From assembly GCA_012026975.1 (NCBI GenBank), contig VEPG01000109.1, positions 1-32,928 of the forward strand: DNA of 32,928 nt. Direction: 5' to 3'. Position 1 is the stretch's first letter, and each line of letters begins with the position of its first letter. Under the pieces are notes generated by a model, which saw only the letters and a program-made list of their open reading frames with translations, had not been told where the DNA came from and made no database searches. The DNA is from Desulfuromonas sp. GTDB taxonomy: Bacteria > Desulfobacterota > Desulfuromonadia > Desulfuromonadales > BM103. Positions 1 through 10,246 of the stretch are shown piece after piece. The position numbers and the translations under genes are program-made.

Positions 1-287
1 TTTTGTGCCGTGGTCATTTCGGTGATGCCGTTGGCGCGCAGGGCGGGCTGCCGGGCAAAGGCGAGCGCTGCCCGGGCGGCAGGATAGTCGCGGGCTGCAA
101 TCAGGCGCCGGCCGTCTTCAAGGGCCGAAAAAGCCGCATGATATTCATCGCCGGCATAGAGCGGCGCCTGGTAGGCGTAGGCTCGCGCCACCAGGTATTC
201 CGTGGCATCCAACTCCTGTCGCGGCGGCTTGGCGCACGCCGTCACGAGCAAGATCAAACCGAAAATGGTCAGCCAACGAATGTGCAT
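1..287 (-). CDS. Lipoprotein with DUF4398-like helical repeat, C-terminus beyond window
   Basis: This reading frame starts at the ATG at 287-285 and remains open to the window edge, so the C-terminus is missing. The N-terminus has a basic start, a hydrophobic stretch and a lipobox ending LVTAC (Cys18), predicting a lipoprotein. The following about 70 residues are alpha-helical and Ala-rich, with a pattern of APLYAGDEYHAAFSALEDG followed by ARDYPAARAALAFA. This resembles DUF4398 domains of envelope lipoproteins, whose function is poorly known. It lies 46 bp downstream of aspS on the same strand and may share its transcript. The signal and lipobox are seen directly; the DUF4398 assignment is by resemblance only. 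No frameshift is visible. Confidence 0.66.
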   Translation of the reverse strand, partial: MHIRWLTIFGLILLVTACAKPPRQELDATEYLVARAYAYQAPLYAGDEYHAAFSALEDGRRLIAARDYPAARAALAFARQPALRANGITEMTTAQ

Positions 288-333
288 AAGTCGTCGGACC
301 GTGCCCGGGCACGGCCGGAAGCTATCCAGGGTG

Positions 334-2127
<1,794 letters not shown>

Positions 2128-2183
2128 GGGGGGAACTCCTTCATGGGAAGATCGCCCGGCCGGTCAGACCGAGGCAATTTGGC

Positions 2184-2213
2184 ATTATATAGAGCGCTTC
2201 AGTTAACCGTCAA
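2184..2213 (-). promoter_or_regulatory. Sigma-70 promoter of aspS overlapping the hisS stop codon
   Basis: On the minus strand TTGACG (2213-2208) and TATAAT (2189-2184) are separated by 18 bp. The -35 box includes the hisS TGA stop. The -10 is a perfect consensus and is followed by a leader of about 50 nt before the aspS TTG start. Confidence 0.65.
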
Positions 2214-3475
2214 TCGCAAACGACGAGTCCCAGCCTGGCATCGAGTTCCGTCAGCGGAACCTCTTCTTGGGTGCCGGCCGCCATGTCGCGCAACTGGGCG
2301 ATGCCGCGGGCCAGTTCGTCGCCGCCGAGGATCAGCACCCGTCGGGCGCCGAGCTTGTCGGCGCGGCGCAACTGTGCCTTGAGGCTCTTGCCGGCGTATT
2401 CCATCTCGGCATAGATCCCCTGGCGCTGCAGGCGGGTCAGCAGGCGGAAGCCGAAGCGTTCGGCCTCGACGCCAAGGGTGGCGATGAACAGGGCCGGGCG
2501 CGGTGAGGCATCGTCTCGGGCGCCGAGCAGCAGGGCCAGCCGCTCCTCGCCCATGGCGAAGCCGATCCCCGGCAGCGGCGGGCCGCCGAGGTCGGCGACC
2601 AGGCGATCGTAGCGTCCGCCGGCAGCCACGGCACTCTGGGCGCCGAGGCGATCGGTGACCATCTCGAAGGTGGTCTTGGTATAGTAGTCGAGGCCGCGGA
2701 CCATGCGCGGATTGACGGTGTATGGCACCTCGAGCTCGGTCAGGTGACTGCGGACCGCCTCAAAGTGCAGGTCGCAGCCGGTGCACAGATGCTCGATAAC
2801 CGCCGGTGCACCGGCGGTTGCCTCGATGCAACCGGGTACCTTGCAGTCCAGTGCCCGCAGCGGATTGGTTGCGGCGCGCCGTTGACAGTCGGCGCACAGT
2901 TGGCCGAGGCGGGCTTGCAGGAAATCAAGCAGGGCCTGGCGGTAGGCCGGCCGGCACTCCGGGCAGCCGAGGGAGTTGATCTGCAGGGTGACACCATCAA
3001 TCCCGACCGTTGCGAAGAAATGACTGAGCATCGCCAGGACCTGAGCGTCGATCTTCGGGTCGTCGAGGCCGATCACTTCGGCGCCGATCTGATGAAACTG
3101 GCGATAGCGCCCTTTCTGCGGCCGTTCGTGGCGGAACATCGGGCCGAGATAGTAGAGCTTGCTGACCGGATCGAGAGTGTGCAGCTTGTGCTCGATGAAA
3201 GCACGGATGACCGGAGCGGTCCCCTCGGGACGCATGGTCATGGAGGTGCCGCCCTTGTCGGCAAAGGTGTACATCTCTTTTTCGACGATGTCGGTGGTCT
3301 CGCCGATGGAACGGCAGAACAGTTCGGTTTTCTCGACCACCGGCACGCGGATCTCGCGGTAGCCGAAGGCTGCGAAAACCCGCCGGGCGCTGCTTTCCAG
3401 AAACTGCCAGGCTTCAACCTCGCCCGGTAGGATGTCGTTCATTCCCTTGATGCCGGTAATGCTCACGTTGGTCAT
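2210..3475 (-). CDS. hisS: Histidine--tRNA ligase
   Basis: Class II synthetase that charges tRNA-His in the cytoplasm; 421 residues, normal length. Motif 2 (FRHERPQKGRYRQFHQIGAE, about 115-133), the histidine-specific signature RGLDYYTKTTFE (about 259-270) and motif 3 (GIGFAMGEERLALLL, about 304-318) are all present, as is the Cys-rich insertion common in bacterial HisRS. The start is uncertain. The ATG at 3475 has GGAG only one base upstream, whereas GTG at 3466 has the same GGAG ten bases upstream and would give the family-typical N-terminus MSITGIKGMNDILPGE. GTG 3466 may therefore be the real start. The gene follows a terminator-like hairpin and precedes aspS. Confidence 0.97.
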   Translation of the reverse strand: MTNVSITGIKGMNDILPGEVEAWQFLESSARRVFAAFGYREIRVPVVEKTELFCRSIGETTDIVEKEMYTFADKGGTSMTMRPEGTAPVIRAFIEHKLHTLDPVSKLYYLGPMFRHERPQKGRYRQFHQIGAEVIGLDDPKIDAQVLAMLSHFFATVGIDGVTLQINSLGCPECRPAYRQALLDFLQARLGQLCADCQRRAATNPLRALDCKVPGCIEATAGAPAVIEHLCTGCDLHFEAVRSHLTELEVPYTVNPRMVRGLDYYTKTTFEMVTDRLGAQSAVAAGGRYDRLVADLGGPPLPGIGFAMGEERLALLLGARDDASPRPALFIATLGVEAERFGFRLLTRLQRQGIYAEMEYAGKSLKAQLRRADKLGARRVLILGGDELARGIAQLRDMAAGTQEEVPLTELDARLGLVVCD

Positions 3476-3484
3476 GCTCCGTTG

Positions 3485-3517
3485 GAATAAATAAAAGGCC
3501 CGGCTTGTTTGCCGGGC
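3485..3517 (-). terminator. Intrinsic terminator / putative attenuator in the hisS leader
   Basis: Minus strand: a perfect 7-bp stem GCCCGGC/GCCGGGC (3517-3511 and 3504-3498) with a 6-nt loop, followed by CTTTTATTTATT. The plus-strand reading lacks a T tract, so it acts leftward. It ends about 10-20 nt before the hisS start, leaving no room for a promoter between them. Confidence 0.7.
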
Positions 3518-3579
3518 ACGCCTCTACCACCATCCGCAATGGTCGGTTGCCCTGGCCGGCAGCACGAATCATCGGGACG

Positions 3580-3608
3580 CTTTTACCCGTTCCGCCGTCT
3601 TTCGTCAA
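3580..3608 (-). promoter_or_regulatory. Candidate sigma-70 promoter upstream of the hisS attenuator
   Basis: Minus strand TTGACG (3608-3603), 17-bp spacer, TAAAAG (3585-3580). The predicted start near 3573 would give a leader of about 100 nt that contains the terminator hairpin. The -35 is 5/6 and the -10 is 4/6 of consensus. Confidence 0.4.
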
Positions 3609-3648
3609 CTTCCCCTGAGGAATCGTTCGACGCGGGCTCCGGGCGGAG

Positions 3649-5031
3649 TCAGCTGCCGCGGAGTTCCGCAGCGCTGCGCGTGACGTTGCGGGCTTGCTTC
3701 CCCTGGTACATGGCCCGGTCGGCCAGATCGATCAGTTCCTGCTTGGTGGCGGCATGGACCGGGTAGGTGGCATGACCGACCGTGGCGGTAACGCGGCAGG
3801 TCTTCCCCTGGCCGGCATCGTAGAGATGCTCCTCGACCGCTTTGCGAATGCGCTCGGCCACCACTTTGGCACCGCGGCTGTCGGTTTCCACCAACAGGGC
3901 GGTGAATTCATCTCCGCCGTAGCGGAACAGCAGGTCGGCATCGCGCACGCAGTGTCGCAGCAGTTCCCCGATCTCGCGCAGCACGCTGCTGCCGACCAGG
4001 TGCCCATGGGTATCGTTGACGTTCTTGAACAGATCGAGATCGATGAAGGCCACCGAGAATTCCAGACCGTAGCGCTCGGCGCGGCGGATCTCCTGATCAA
4101 TGGCAATCTGCAGGTAGCGGTGATTGTACAGCCCGGTCAGATCGTCGGTATAGATCAGATCGCGGGCTCCCTGATACTGACAGGCGTTCTGGAAGCCGAG
4201 CGCGGCCTGCTCGGCCAGGAATTGCAGGCCGTCTTGCGGAATCTGGTCGGGATAAGGGTGCCCCTCGGCGTTGAACAGCACCAGACCGCCCTGGATACCG
4301 TTGTCGGCCTGCAGTGGAAACAACCAGAAACAGCGAATGTCGGCCGGGGATCCATCCGGAAGAGAGGCAAGCCGAGCCACTTCCAGCCGTCCTCCCTTGC
4401 CGAGGGCCAGGGCGTGCGGCAGCAGCGCTCCCGCCAGGTTTCTGGCCTGTTCTTCGGTCATGCCGGTGCCGCAGATAACCCGGCTGACCCCCTCCTGGCC
4501 GGCAAAGAATGCCAGGCCACGGATCTGTCCTCCGGTCTCATTGAGAAGCAGGGTCAAGGCTTCCTGCAGCAGGATATCGACATCCAGCTGGGAGGAAAGC
4601 TGTTGGCCTTTCTGGTAGAGGCGAATCTGGCTGCGCAACAGGGTGTTTTCGTCGAGCAGTCGCCGCTGTTCTATGCAGGTGCGCACAACGTGCCGCAACT
4701 GTTCGGGATTGCACGGTTTGAGCAGGTAGTCGCGGGCGCCGTTCTTCAGGGCCTGGATGGCGGATTCCACCGTGGCATTGCCGGTGGCGAGAATCACTTC
4801 GGGGGGGGTGTTGAGGTTACGAGCGCGCCGGACGAGGTCGAGACCGCAGACCCCGGGCATGACCATGTCGGTGATCAGTACGTCGATGCCGCCTCGGGCA
4901 AGGCGGGCCAGCGCCGCTTCGCCGGATTCGGCGGTCTCGATCTCATAGGCATTCTCTTCGGCGAGAATGTCGCTGAAGAGTCTCCTGAAGAAGATTTCGT
5001 CGTCCACCACCAGAATGGTCGGTCGGGACAT
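3649..5031 (-). CDS. Response regulator with diguanylate cyclase output (REC-GAF-like-GGDEF)
   Basis: Predicted to make the second messenger c-di-GMP from two GTP under control of phosphorylation. From the ATG at 5031 it is 460 residues. The receiver (about 5-118) has the Asp10-Asp11 pair, phospho-acceptor Asp55 in VLITDMVMPG, and Lys in LLKPCNPEQL. A GAF-like middle domain (about 150-285) follows. The GGDEF domain near residue 370 carries an intact RYGGDEF active site, with an inhibitory-site RDAD exactly five residues upstream, so product feedback is expected. An upstream GTG at 5040 is also open, but the ATG has GAAGG about 9-10 bases before it and gives the family N-terminus. Its cognate kinase is not obvious. 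It sits between comEC and hisS. Confidence 0.93.
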   Translation of the reverse strand: MSRPTILVVDDEIFFRRLFSDILAEENAYEIETAESGEAALARLARGGIDVLITDMVMPGVCGLDLVRRARNLNTPPEVILATGNATVESAIQALKNGARDYLLKPCNPEQLRHVVRTCIEQRRLLDENTLLRSQIRLYQKGQQLSSQLDVDILLQEALTLLLNETGGQIRGLAFFAGQEGVSRVICGTGMTEEQARNLAGALLPHALALGKGGRLEVARLASLPDGSPADIRCFWLFPLQADNGIQGGLVLFNAEGHPYPDQIPQDGLQFLAEQAALGFQNACQYQGARDLIYTDDLTGLYNHRYLQIAIDQEIRRAERYGLEFSVAFIDLDLFKNVNDTHGHLVGSSVLREIGELLRHCVRDADLLFRYGGDEFTALLVETDSRGAKVVAERIRKAVEEHLYDAGQGKTCRVTATVGHATYPVHAATKQELIDLADRAMYQGKQARNVTRSAAELRGS

Positions 5032-5095
5032 CCTTTGCACCCTTCGGTCATCTGCAGGGTTGACGGGACCGGCTAACTAGCCAAGCTGATTAAAC

Positions 5096-5124
5096 AAGCT
5101 ACCAGAAGCCCGGGATAGCGTCAA
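5096..5124 (-). promoter_or_regulatory. Weak candidate sigma-70 promoter of the GGDEF response regulator gene
   Basis: Minus strand TTGACG (5124-5119), 17-bp spacer, TAGCTT (5101-5096). The -35 overlaps the comEC stop codon, as also seen at hisS/aspS. The -10 matches only 3/6, so this is tentative. Confidence 0.25.
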
Positions 5125-7466
5125 TGACTAACCCCGGTGAAACAGCGCGCCTGCCAGGGACCGCCATCGCTGGTGATCGTCAGCGTTCCCTGATAGTCGG
5201 TGCGATATAGCGGGATGCGGCGGTCCCGACAGGCGGCGACACTTGCCGGATGCGGCAGCCGATAAGGGTTGTCCCGTCCCGCGGAGACGAAAGCCATGCC
5301 GGGCTTCAGACGGTCCAGAAACCGCTCCGGCCGCGAGCCGCGGCTACCGTGATGAGGGAGCTTAAGCAGGGTGACCGGCTCCGGCAGGCCGGTGGCGCAC
5401 AGCCGGTCGAAACCCTTGACGGCAAGATCGCCGGGAAGCAGCACCCCTTCGCCACCGGCCGCGGTATGGACGACGATTGAGCGGTCATTCGGATCATCGG
5501 CGTCCTGTGGCGGCACGAACAGGTCCAATGCCGTGCCGGACCCGGCGCCAAGCGTCGTCCACCCCTCCGGCAGGGTGTGTACCGGGATGCGCCGGCGAAT
5601 CAGGCTCTCGACGATATGCGGTTCGAGCTTCTCCATGGGGATTGCCGACCAGAAGCCGTCGACGGACAGATGCTTGAGAACAAAAGGGAGCCCGGCGCTA
5701 TGGTCGGGATGATCGTGGGTCAGGATGACGCCTGCCAGCCGCCGGGCGCCGAGCCGTCCGAGTGCCGGGGCGACCAATCGTTCGCCGATGTCAATGGTGG
5801 AACCGGTCAGCCCGCCGCCATCGATCAGATAATGCCGACCAGCCAGGGAGAGCAGGGTGGCATCGCCCTGGCCGACACTGAGAGCAATGACTCGCAATCG
5901 GGAACCGGTTGGCGCAGGCATGATCAGCAGCAGCAGGGCAAGGCCCAAAAGTGCCAGCTGTTGGCGGCGGGAGGGGAGCGGCAGCAGGGCACCCACCAGC
6001 AGCAGTACGCCGATCCCCTCAAGCCAGGTGATGGGAAGAAAGATCGCCTGCATGCCGGGGAGGGCCAGGCACCATTTGGTGATAACCAGGGTCAGGGCAA
6101 CCACCTGCCCGGCGATTCCGAAGCACAGATCGGCCAGCCAGGGTGAAATCGGAAGCAGCAGGGCGCCGGCCAGACCGGCGGGGACCGCCCCCCAGGTGAC
6201 CAGGGGGATGGCGGGCAGGTTGGCCAGCAGGCCGGCCGGGGCAACCTGGTGGAAGTGCCACAAGACCAGGGGGGCTGTTGCCAGGCTGGCGGCCACTGTG
6301 GTCAGCAGCATCAGGGCGCCGCCCCGGACCAAAGGCGGGTAGGTGTCGAGATATTTTTGCCAGCGCGGCACCCAGATCATCAATCCGGCAACCCCGGCGA
6401 AAGAGAGTTGGAAGGATGGTTCGAACAGACTTAAGGGAGAGAGCAGCAGCAGGCCGATGGCTACCGTGGAGAGCAGGGCCAGCGGCGGCGTGCGCCGGTG
6501 GTTGCTGAACAGCAGCGCCGCCAGGGCAATCGACCCGAATGAACGTTTGGTCGGCGCGGCGTTGCCGGAAAGGAGCAGGTAGAAAAATAACGGCAGCAGC
6601 AGCAATAGCGGCAGAATGCGCCGCGGCGGGCAGAGCAGCAGCAGGCGCTCGCTGCGGCTGTAGAGCCAATGGGCTCCCGCATAGGCCAGCATGGCCAGCA
6701 TCCCGAAATGCAGCCCGGAAATCGAAAAGAGGTGAGGGAGACCGCCGTCGCTCAGTAATTTGCGGCACTCCGGCGAAATGCCGCCGCCGATGCCGACGAT
6801 CAGGGTCTGCACCAGGCCGGCAGTGTCGCCGGAGACTGCTTTGGCAATGCGTGCGGCAATCGCATTGCGCAGGCGTTCGCAGAGTTGCCCGTCCGGTTCC
6901 GGGGTGGCAATCCGCGCCAGATCGGTCCCCCGGCCGATGCTGGAAGTCACATAGATCCCCCGCGCCGCCAGATGGCGGGGGTAGTTGAATTCCCCAGGGG
7001 TGCCGAACAGTTGTGGCCGGCGCAGTTTTGCCCGCCAGCAGATCCGGTCGCCGGGAGCCACCCCGGGATCACCTTCGCGGACAGTCAGGCGCACCAGCCC
7101 ATCGGCATGGGCCGCCGTGCTGCCGGCACCCACCCGCTCGACAGCAACATCGAGGCGGGAACTGCCGTCCCAGAGCCGCTCGGATTGCTGCACCACCCCT
7201 TCCACCGCCACCATCTCCGTTGTGACGAAACGAGAGACATGGCTGGCATAATGCGGCGGCTCAAGGGCCTGCTGCGCCCACAGAAAACCGGCGAGGGCGA
7301 GTGCGGCGGCGAGCAGGGGACGCGCCCAGAATCCGTGGCGCAGGGGGAACCACAGCATCGCCAGCAAGGCGGCAACGATGACCGGCCAGTTGCCGAACGG
7401 CGGCAGCGCATATGCGGACAGGCCGATCCCGGCCGCATAGGCGGCAAGGATCCAGTAAGGAGCCAC
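5121..7466 (-). CDS. comEC: ComEC/Rec2 family DNA-uptake channel protein
   Basis: Polytopic inner-membrane protein of the natural-transformation machinery, which passes single-stranded DNA into the cytoplasm. It has 781 residues, as in the family. N-terminal transmembrane helices are followed by a DUF4131 OB-like region (about 60-200). Then comes the hydrophobic Competence domain with the family signature region LPHLFSISGLHFGMLA (about 245-260). The C-terminal metallo-beta-lactamase-like domain (about 530-760) begins with SVGQGDATLL and has the metal motif THDHPDHSAG, so it is probably nuclease-active. The start is GTG, six bases after the stop of the upstream exported-protein gene. No good ribosome site is visible there, suggesting translational coupling. 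No other competence gene lies in the window. Confidence 0.95.
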   Translation of the reverse strand: MAPYWILAAYAAGIGLSAYALPPFGNWPVIVAALLAMLWFPLRHGFWARPLLAAALALAGFLWAQQALEPPHYASHVSRFVTTEMVAVEGVVQQSERLWDGSSRLDVAVERVGAGSTAAHADGLVRLTVREGDPGVAPGDRICWRAKLRRPQLFGTPGEFNYPRHLAARGIYVTSSIGRGTDLARIATPEPDGQLCERLRNAIAARIAKAVSGDTAGLVQTLIVGIGGGISPECRKLLSDGGLPHLFSISGLHFGMLAMLAYAGAHWLYSRSERLLLLCPPRRILPLLLLLPLFFYLLLSGNAAPTKRSFGSIALAALLFSNHRRTPPLALLSTVAIGLLLLSPLSLFEPSFQLSFAGVAGLMIWVPRWQKYLDTYPPLVRGGALMLLTTVAASLATAPLVLWHFHQVAPAGLLANLPAIPLVTWGAVPAGLAGALLLPISPWLADLCFGIAGQVVALTLVITKWCLALPGMQAIFLPITWLEGIGVLLLVGALLPLPSRRQQLALLGLALLLLIMPAPTGSRLRVIALSVGQGDATLLSLAGRHYLIDGGGLTGSTIDIGERLVAPALGRLGARRLAGVILTHDHPDHSAGLPFVLKHLSVDGFWSAIPMEKLEPHIVESLIRRRIPVHTLPEGWTTLGAGSGTALDLFVPPQDADDPNDRSIVVHTAAGGEGVLLPGDLAVKGFDRLCATGLPEPVTLLKLPHHGSRGSRPERFLDRLKPGMAFVSAGRDNPYRLPHPASVAACRDRRIPLYRTDYQGTLTITSDGGPWQARCFTGVSH

Positions 7467-7472
7467 GACGAA

Positions 7473-8612
7473 TCAGTGGGCGGCGGACGACAGACGGACG
7501 GTCAGGCGATCGAGATCGGCGGATGTCGGTGCATCTCCGGCCATGGGGAGGCCGAGCACCGCGGCGAGGGTTGCCAGATCGGACCGGCGGGCCTTGACCA
7601 CAATCCGGTCGAGGCCGCCGCCTGGCGGCAAGGTGACTGTCAGGTGGTTCGGGCCCTTCGGCAGGAAGACGGCGGGTGCCGTGACCGTATCGAGATAAGG
7701 CTTGCCATCGATGGACAGGGACTGGTGACCGTTGATCAGGAGGTCAAGCCCGGTTCCCATCACGGTCAGGTCGATGTCGTGGAAACCTCCCTGGACAATG
7801 TCCAATGGCACGTCGATCTTTGCCGCTTGTGACATCGTGCGCAGCCAGCGCCCGCCGCTCGGCCGGCCGAGGTGCGCATCCTCGACCACCTGGGCCTCGC
7901 CGATTTTGGCCAGGGCTTCGGCTTCGATGGCCATGGTTCGGTCCGTCAGCGGCAATTCCTTTTCGAGGTGAAGCGCCTGTACAGCCGTGGCGGCCAGGAC
8001 GTCCCAGGTCAGTGCCGCATCCGGCTGCCAGCCGCCATCGGGGACGATGGACGGCAAATTGGGTGCCGTCAGTTCAAGATAATCGAGGGCGCCTCCCGGC
8101 GGCAGGGTGACGATGATTTCCTGGAGGCCCGCGGTCAGGGCGAACTCGCCCACTTCGACTTTCGAGAATTTCTGTTTATCGCCGTCGGCGGGAAAGCTTT
8201 GTGCGCCGATTTTTACGGTGTGCCCCGGCATATGAACCGCGATGCCGAGCCGGTAGCGGCCGTCGAGAGGGAGAACGAAACGCAGATGAACTTCGGTCGG
8301 TCGGCTGGTGCCGAGCAGCCAGCCGGAACCGCTGAACGGTCCGTAGTTGAGAAAGGCAAGGGTGGAGACCTCGTCGTCCTCGGAGCGTACGGCTTCGGCT
8401 TCAAAACGCAGGTTGCGCTTCCCCAGCAGAATGTTAAGGTAGTCATCGGGCTGCGGTGAGTCCGGCAACCCGAACGAGCGGCCGAGGCTGTCGACCAGGG
8501 CGATCATCCAATCACGCTGGGTCAGCGCCTGGGCCGGGTCGGGGGAGAGGACGAGCAAAACCGCGGCCAGCGCGGTGACAACGAACAGTCGGCAAGAGTG
8601 AAGATTGGGCAT
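7473..8612 (-). CDS. Exported protein of unknown function with two beta-sandwich-like repeats
   Basis: I do not recognise a named family. From the ATG at 8612 (GGAGG eleven bases upstream) it encodes 379 residues with a clear signal peptide: a basic N-terminus, the hydrophobic core VVTALAAVLLVL and a cleavage-like PAQA-LTQ near residue 29. An in-frame ATG at 8645 would put 11 polar residues before the signal and has a poor ribosome site. The mature protein contains two related modules, each ending in a near-repeat: LPPGGALDYLELTAPN around 190-205 and [16 protein letters not shown] around 330-345. Each has preceding beta-rich text of carbohydrate-binding or jelly-roll type. No catalytic motif is seen. 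It is six bases upstream of comEC and presumably co-transcribed. Confidence 0.82.
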   Translation of the reverse strand: MPNLHSCRLFVVTALAAVLLVLSPDPAQALTQRDWMIALVDSLGRSFGLPDSPQPDDYLNILLGKRNLRFEAEAVRSEDDEVSTLAFLNYGPFSGSGWLLGTSRPTEVHLRFVLPLDGRYRLGIAVHMPGHTVKIGAQSFPADGDKQKFSKVEVGEFALTAGLQEIIVTLPPGGALDYLELTAPNLPSIVPDGGWQPDAALTWDVLAATAVQALHLEKELPLTDRTMAIEAEALAKIGEAQVVEDAHLGRPSGGRWLRTMSQAAKIDVPLDIVQGGFHDIDLTVMGTGLDLLINGHQSLSIDGKPYLDTVTAPAVFLPKGPNHLTVTLPPGGGLDRIVVKARRSDLATLAAVLGLPMAGDAPTSADLDRLTVRLSSAAH

Positions 8613-8784
8613 GGCTTTCGTATCCTCCGCAGCATTCAATAGCATGGCATGGACACTATCCTAGCATACGGTCCAATGCTTGCAAATAGCTGGAATCCAG
8701 CTTCGCTCTTGGCGCGAACACCCGCTGCCGCTATCATGGCCCCTGACGAATCATCCGGATGATCTTTCCCGGGAGGCGAGACAG

Positions 8785-10236
8785 ATGAAAAAAGCGTGTT
8801 CATGGAGAGCGGCGGGCGGACTGTTCCTGCTGCTGATCGGTCTTTGCGGGTGTGCCGTCAACCCGGTGACCGGGCAGAACGAACTGATGCTGGTCAGCGA
8901 GCAGGAGGAGCGTCAGCTCGGTCTGCAGACCAGGCAGTCGGTCGACGAGGAGTACGGGGTCTATGAGGACGCCGCCCTGCAGAGCTACGTGAGCGGCGTG
9001 GCTCGCCCGCTCACCCAGGTTTCGCACCGGCCGGCCCTCGACTGGCAGTTCCAGGTCATGGATTCCCCGGTGGTCAATGCCTTCGCCGCCCCCGGCGGGT
9101 ACGTGTTCGTCACGCGCGGCCTGTTGGCGGCGATCAACGATGAAGCTGAACTGGCCGGCGTTCTGGCCCACGAGATCGGGCATGTCACCGCCCGCCATTC
9201 TGCCCGCCAGATGAGCCAGTCGATGTTGGCCGGACTCGGCGTTCAACTCGGTACGGTGCTGGCCGGTAGCTACGGCGAGGTGCTCGGTCCGCTGCTCGAG
9301 GCCGGCACCGGTCTGCTCTTCCTCAAGTACAGCCGCGACGACGAGCGCCAGGCCGATGCTCTCGGTGTCGAATATGCGTCAAAGGGCGGTTACGATACCA
9401 AGCGCATGGCCGACTTTTTCACGACCCTGCAGAAGCAGGAGACGCTGGAGGGGGAGAAGGGTGGCGGCTTGCCGGAATGGTTTTCCACACACCCCAGCCC
9501 GGTTGACCGCGAAGCCGCCGTGCGATCGCAGACGGCTCAATGGCAAACCCGACTCCCCCGGCAGAACTATCGTACCAACCGGGAGGCTTTTCTGGCCCGG
9601 GTCGACGGCCTGATCTACGGCGAAGATCCGCGTCAGGGTTTCCGTGAAGGCGACTGGTTCTATCTGCCGCAGGCCCAGGTACAGTTCCGCATCCCCGGCC
9701 AGTGGAGCTTTTCCCGGGAGGGGAGCCAGGTGCAGATGACCCATCCGCAGAAGGCCGGAGTCATCCTGTTCGGCATCCAGAAGGGGACGGTCGATCAAGT
9801 CTCCAAGGCCTTTGTCACCGCGATGAAAGCCACGGTACAGCAGTCCGCCGATCGTACCATCAACGGCCTGCAGGCCCGGGAACTGGTCTCGACCGTGACC
9901 AACGGCAGCCAGCAGGCCCGGGTGATCTCACACTTTTTCCAGAAAGGCGGCGAGGTCTTCATGTTCCATGGGTTGGCTGACAACGCCGGATTTTCCAAGT
10001 TGGCGGCAACCCTTGGCCAGCCGGCCGCCAGCTTTGCGCCGCTCACCGATCGGGAAAAGTTGAACCGCAAGCCGCAGCGGATCGCCGTCAGGCAGATTAA
10101 CAAGGCCTCCACTCTGGAAGCAGCCCTGCAGGCGTACGCGGTCGAGCAAAGCCTCTGGCCGCGCATTGCCTGGATGAACGAACTGCAATTGACTGATCGG
10201 CTGCAGCCCGGCCAGCGGATCAAAATCATCGAGTGA
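8785..10236 (+). CDS. M48 family zinc metalloprotease, lipoprotein (BepA/LoiP-like)
   Basis: Predicted periplasmic, lipid-anchored zinc endopeptidase of the M48 type, a group involved in envelope and outer-membrane protein quality control. From the ATG at 8785 (GGGAGG nine bases upstream) it is 483 residues. A lipobox LCGC places the lipidated Cys at residue 23. The next segment, AVNPVTGQNELMLVSEQEE, is typical of the family. HEIGH at 129-133 gives two zinc ligands and the catalytic Glu, and Glu187 in DDERQADALG is the third ligand. The C-terminal half is less conserved and ends in a LysM-like segment (about 435-483; LQPGQRIKIIE). It is ten bases before cheR, so it may be the first gene of that transcript. 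Confidence 0.94.
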   Translation: MKKACSWRAAGGLFLLLIGLCGCAVNPVTGQNELMLVSEQEERQLGLQTRQSVDEEYGVYEDAALQSYVSGVARPLTQVSHRPALDWQFQVMDSPVVNAFAAPGGYVFVTRGLLAAINDEAELAGVLAHEIGHVTARHSARQMSQSMLAGLGVQLGTVLAGSYGEVLGPLLEAGTGLLFLKYSRDDERQADALGVEYASKGGYDTKRMADFFTTLQKQETLEGEKGGGLPEWFSTHPSPVDREAAVRSQTAQWQTRLPRQNYRTNREAFLARVDGLIYGEDPRQGFREGDWFYLPQAQVQFRIPGQWSFSREGSQVQMTHPQKAGVILFGIQKGTVDQVSKAFVTAMKATVQQSADRTINGLQARELVSTVTNGSQQARVISHFFQKGGEVFMFHGLADNAGFSKLAATLGQPAASFAPLTDREKLNRKPQRIAVRQINKASTLEAALQAYAVEQSLWPRIAWMNELQLTDRLQPGQRIKIIE

Positions 10237-10246
10237 GAGGTACGAT

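Noticed and set aside
3414-3608. Possible leader peptide ORF in front of hisS
   Set aside because: It runs through the terminator and into hisS in another frame, has no run of His codons before the hairpin and no ribosome site. The leader is better described as structured RNA.
3485-3608. c-di-GMP riboswitch (GEMM) near the GGDEF gene
   Set aside because: The conserved GEMM core sequence elements do not line up with this leader. Only the terminator and one candidate alternative pairing can be supported.
8690-8704. Palindrome AGCTGGAATCCAGCT between the exported-protein gene and the M48 gene
   Set aside because: Short, with no second copy in the window and no promoter on either strand strong enough to give it a context.
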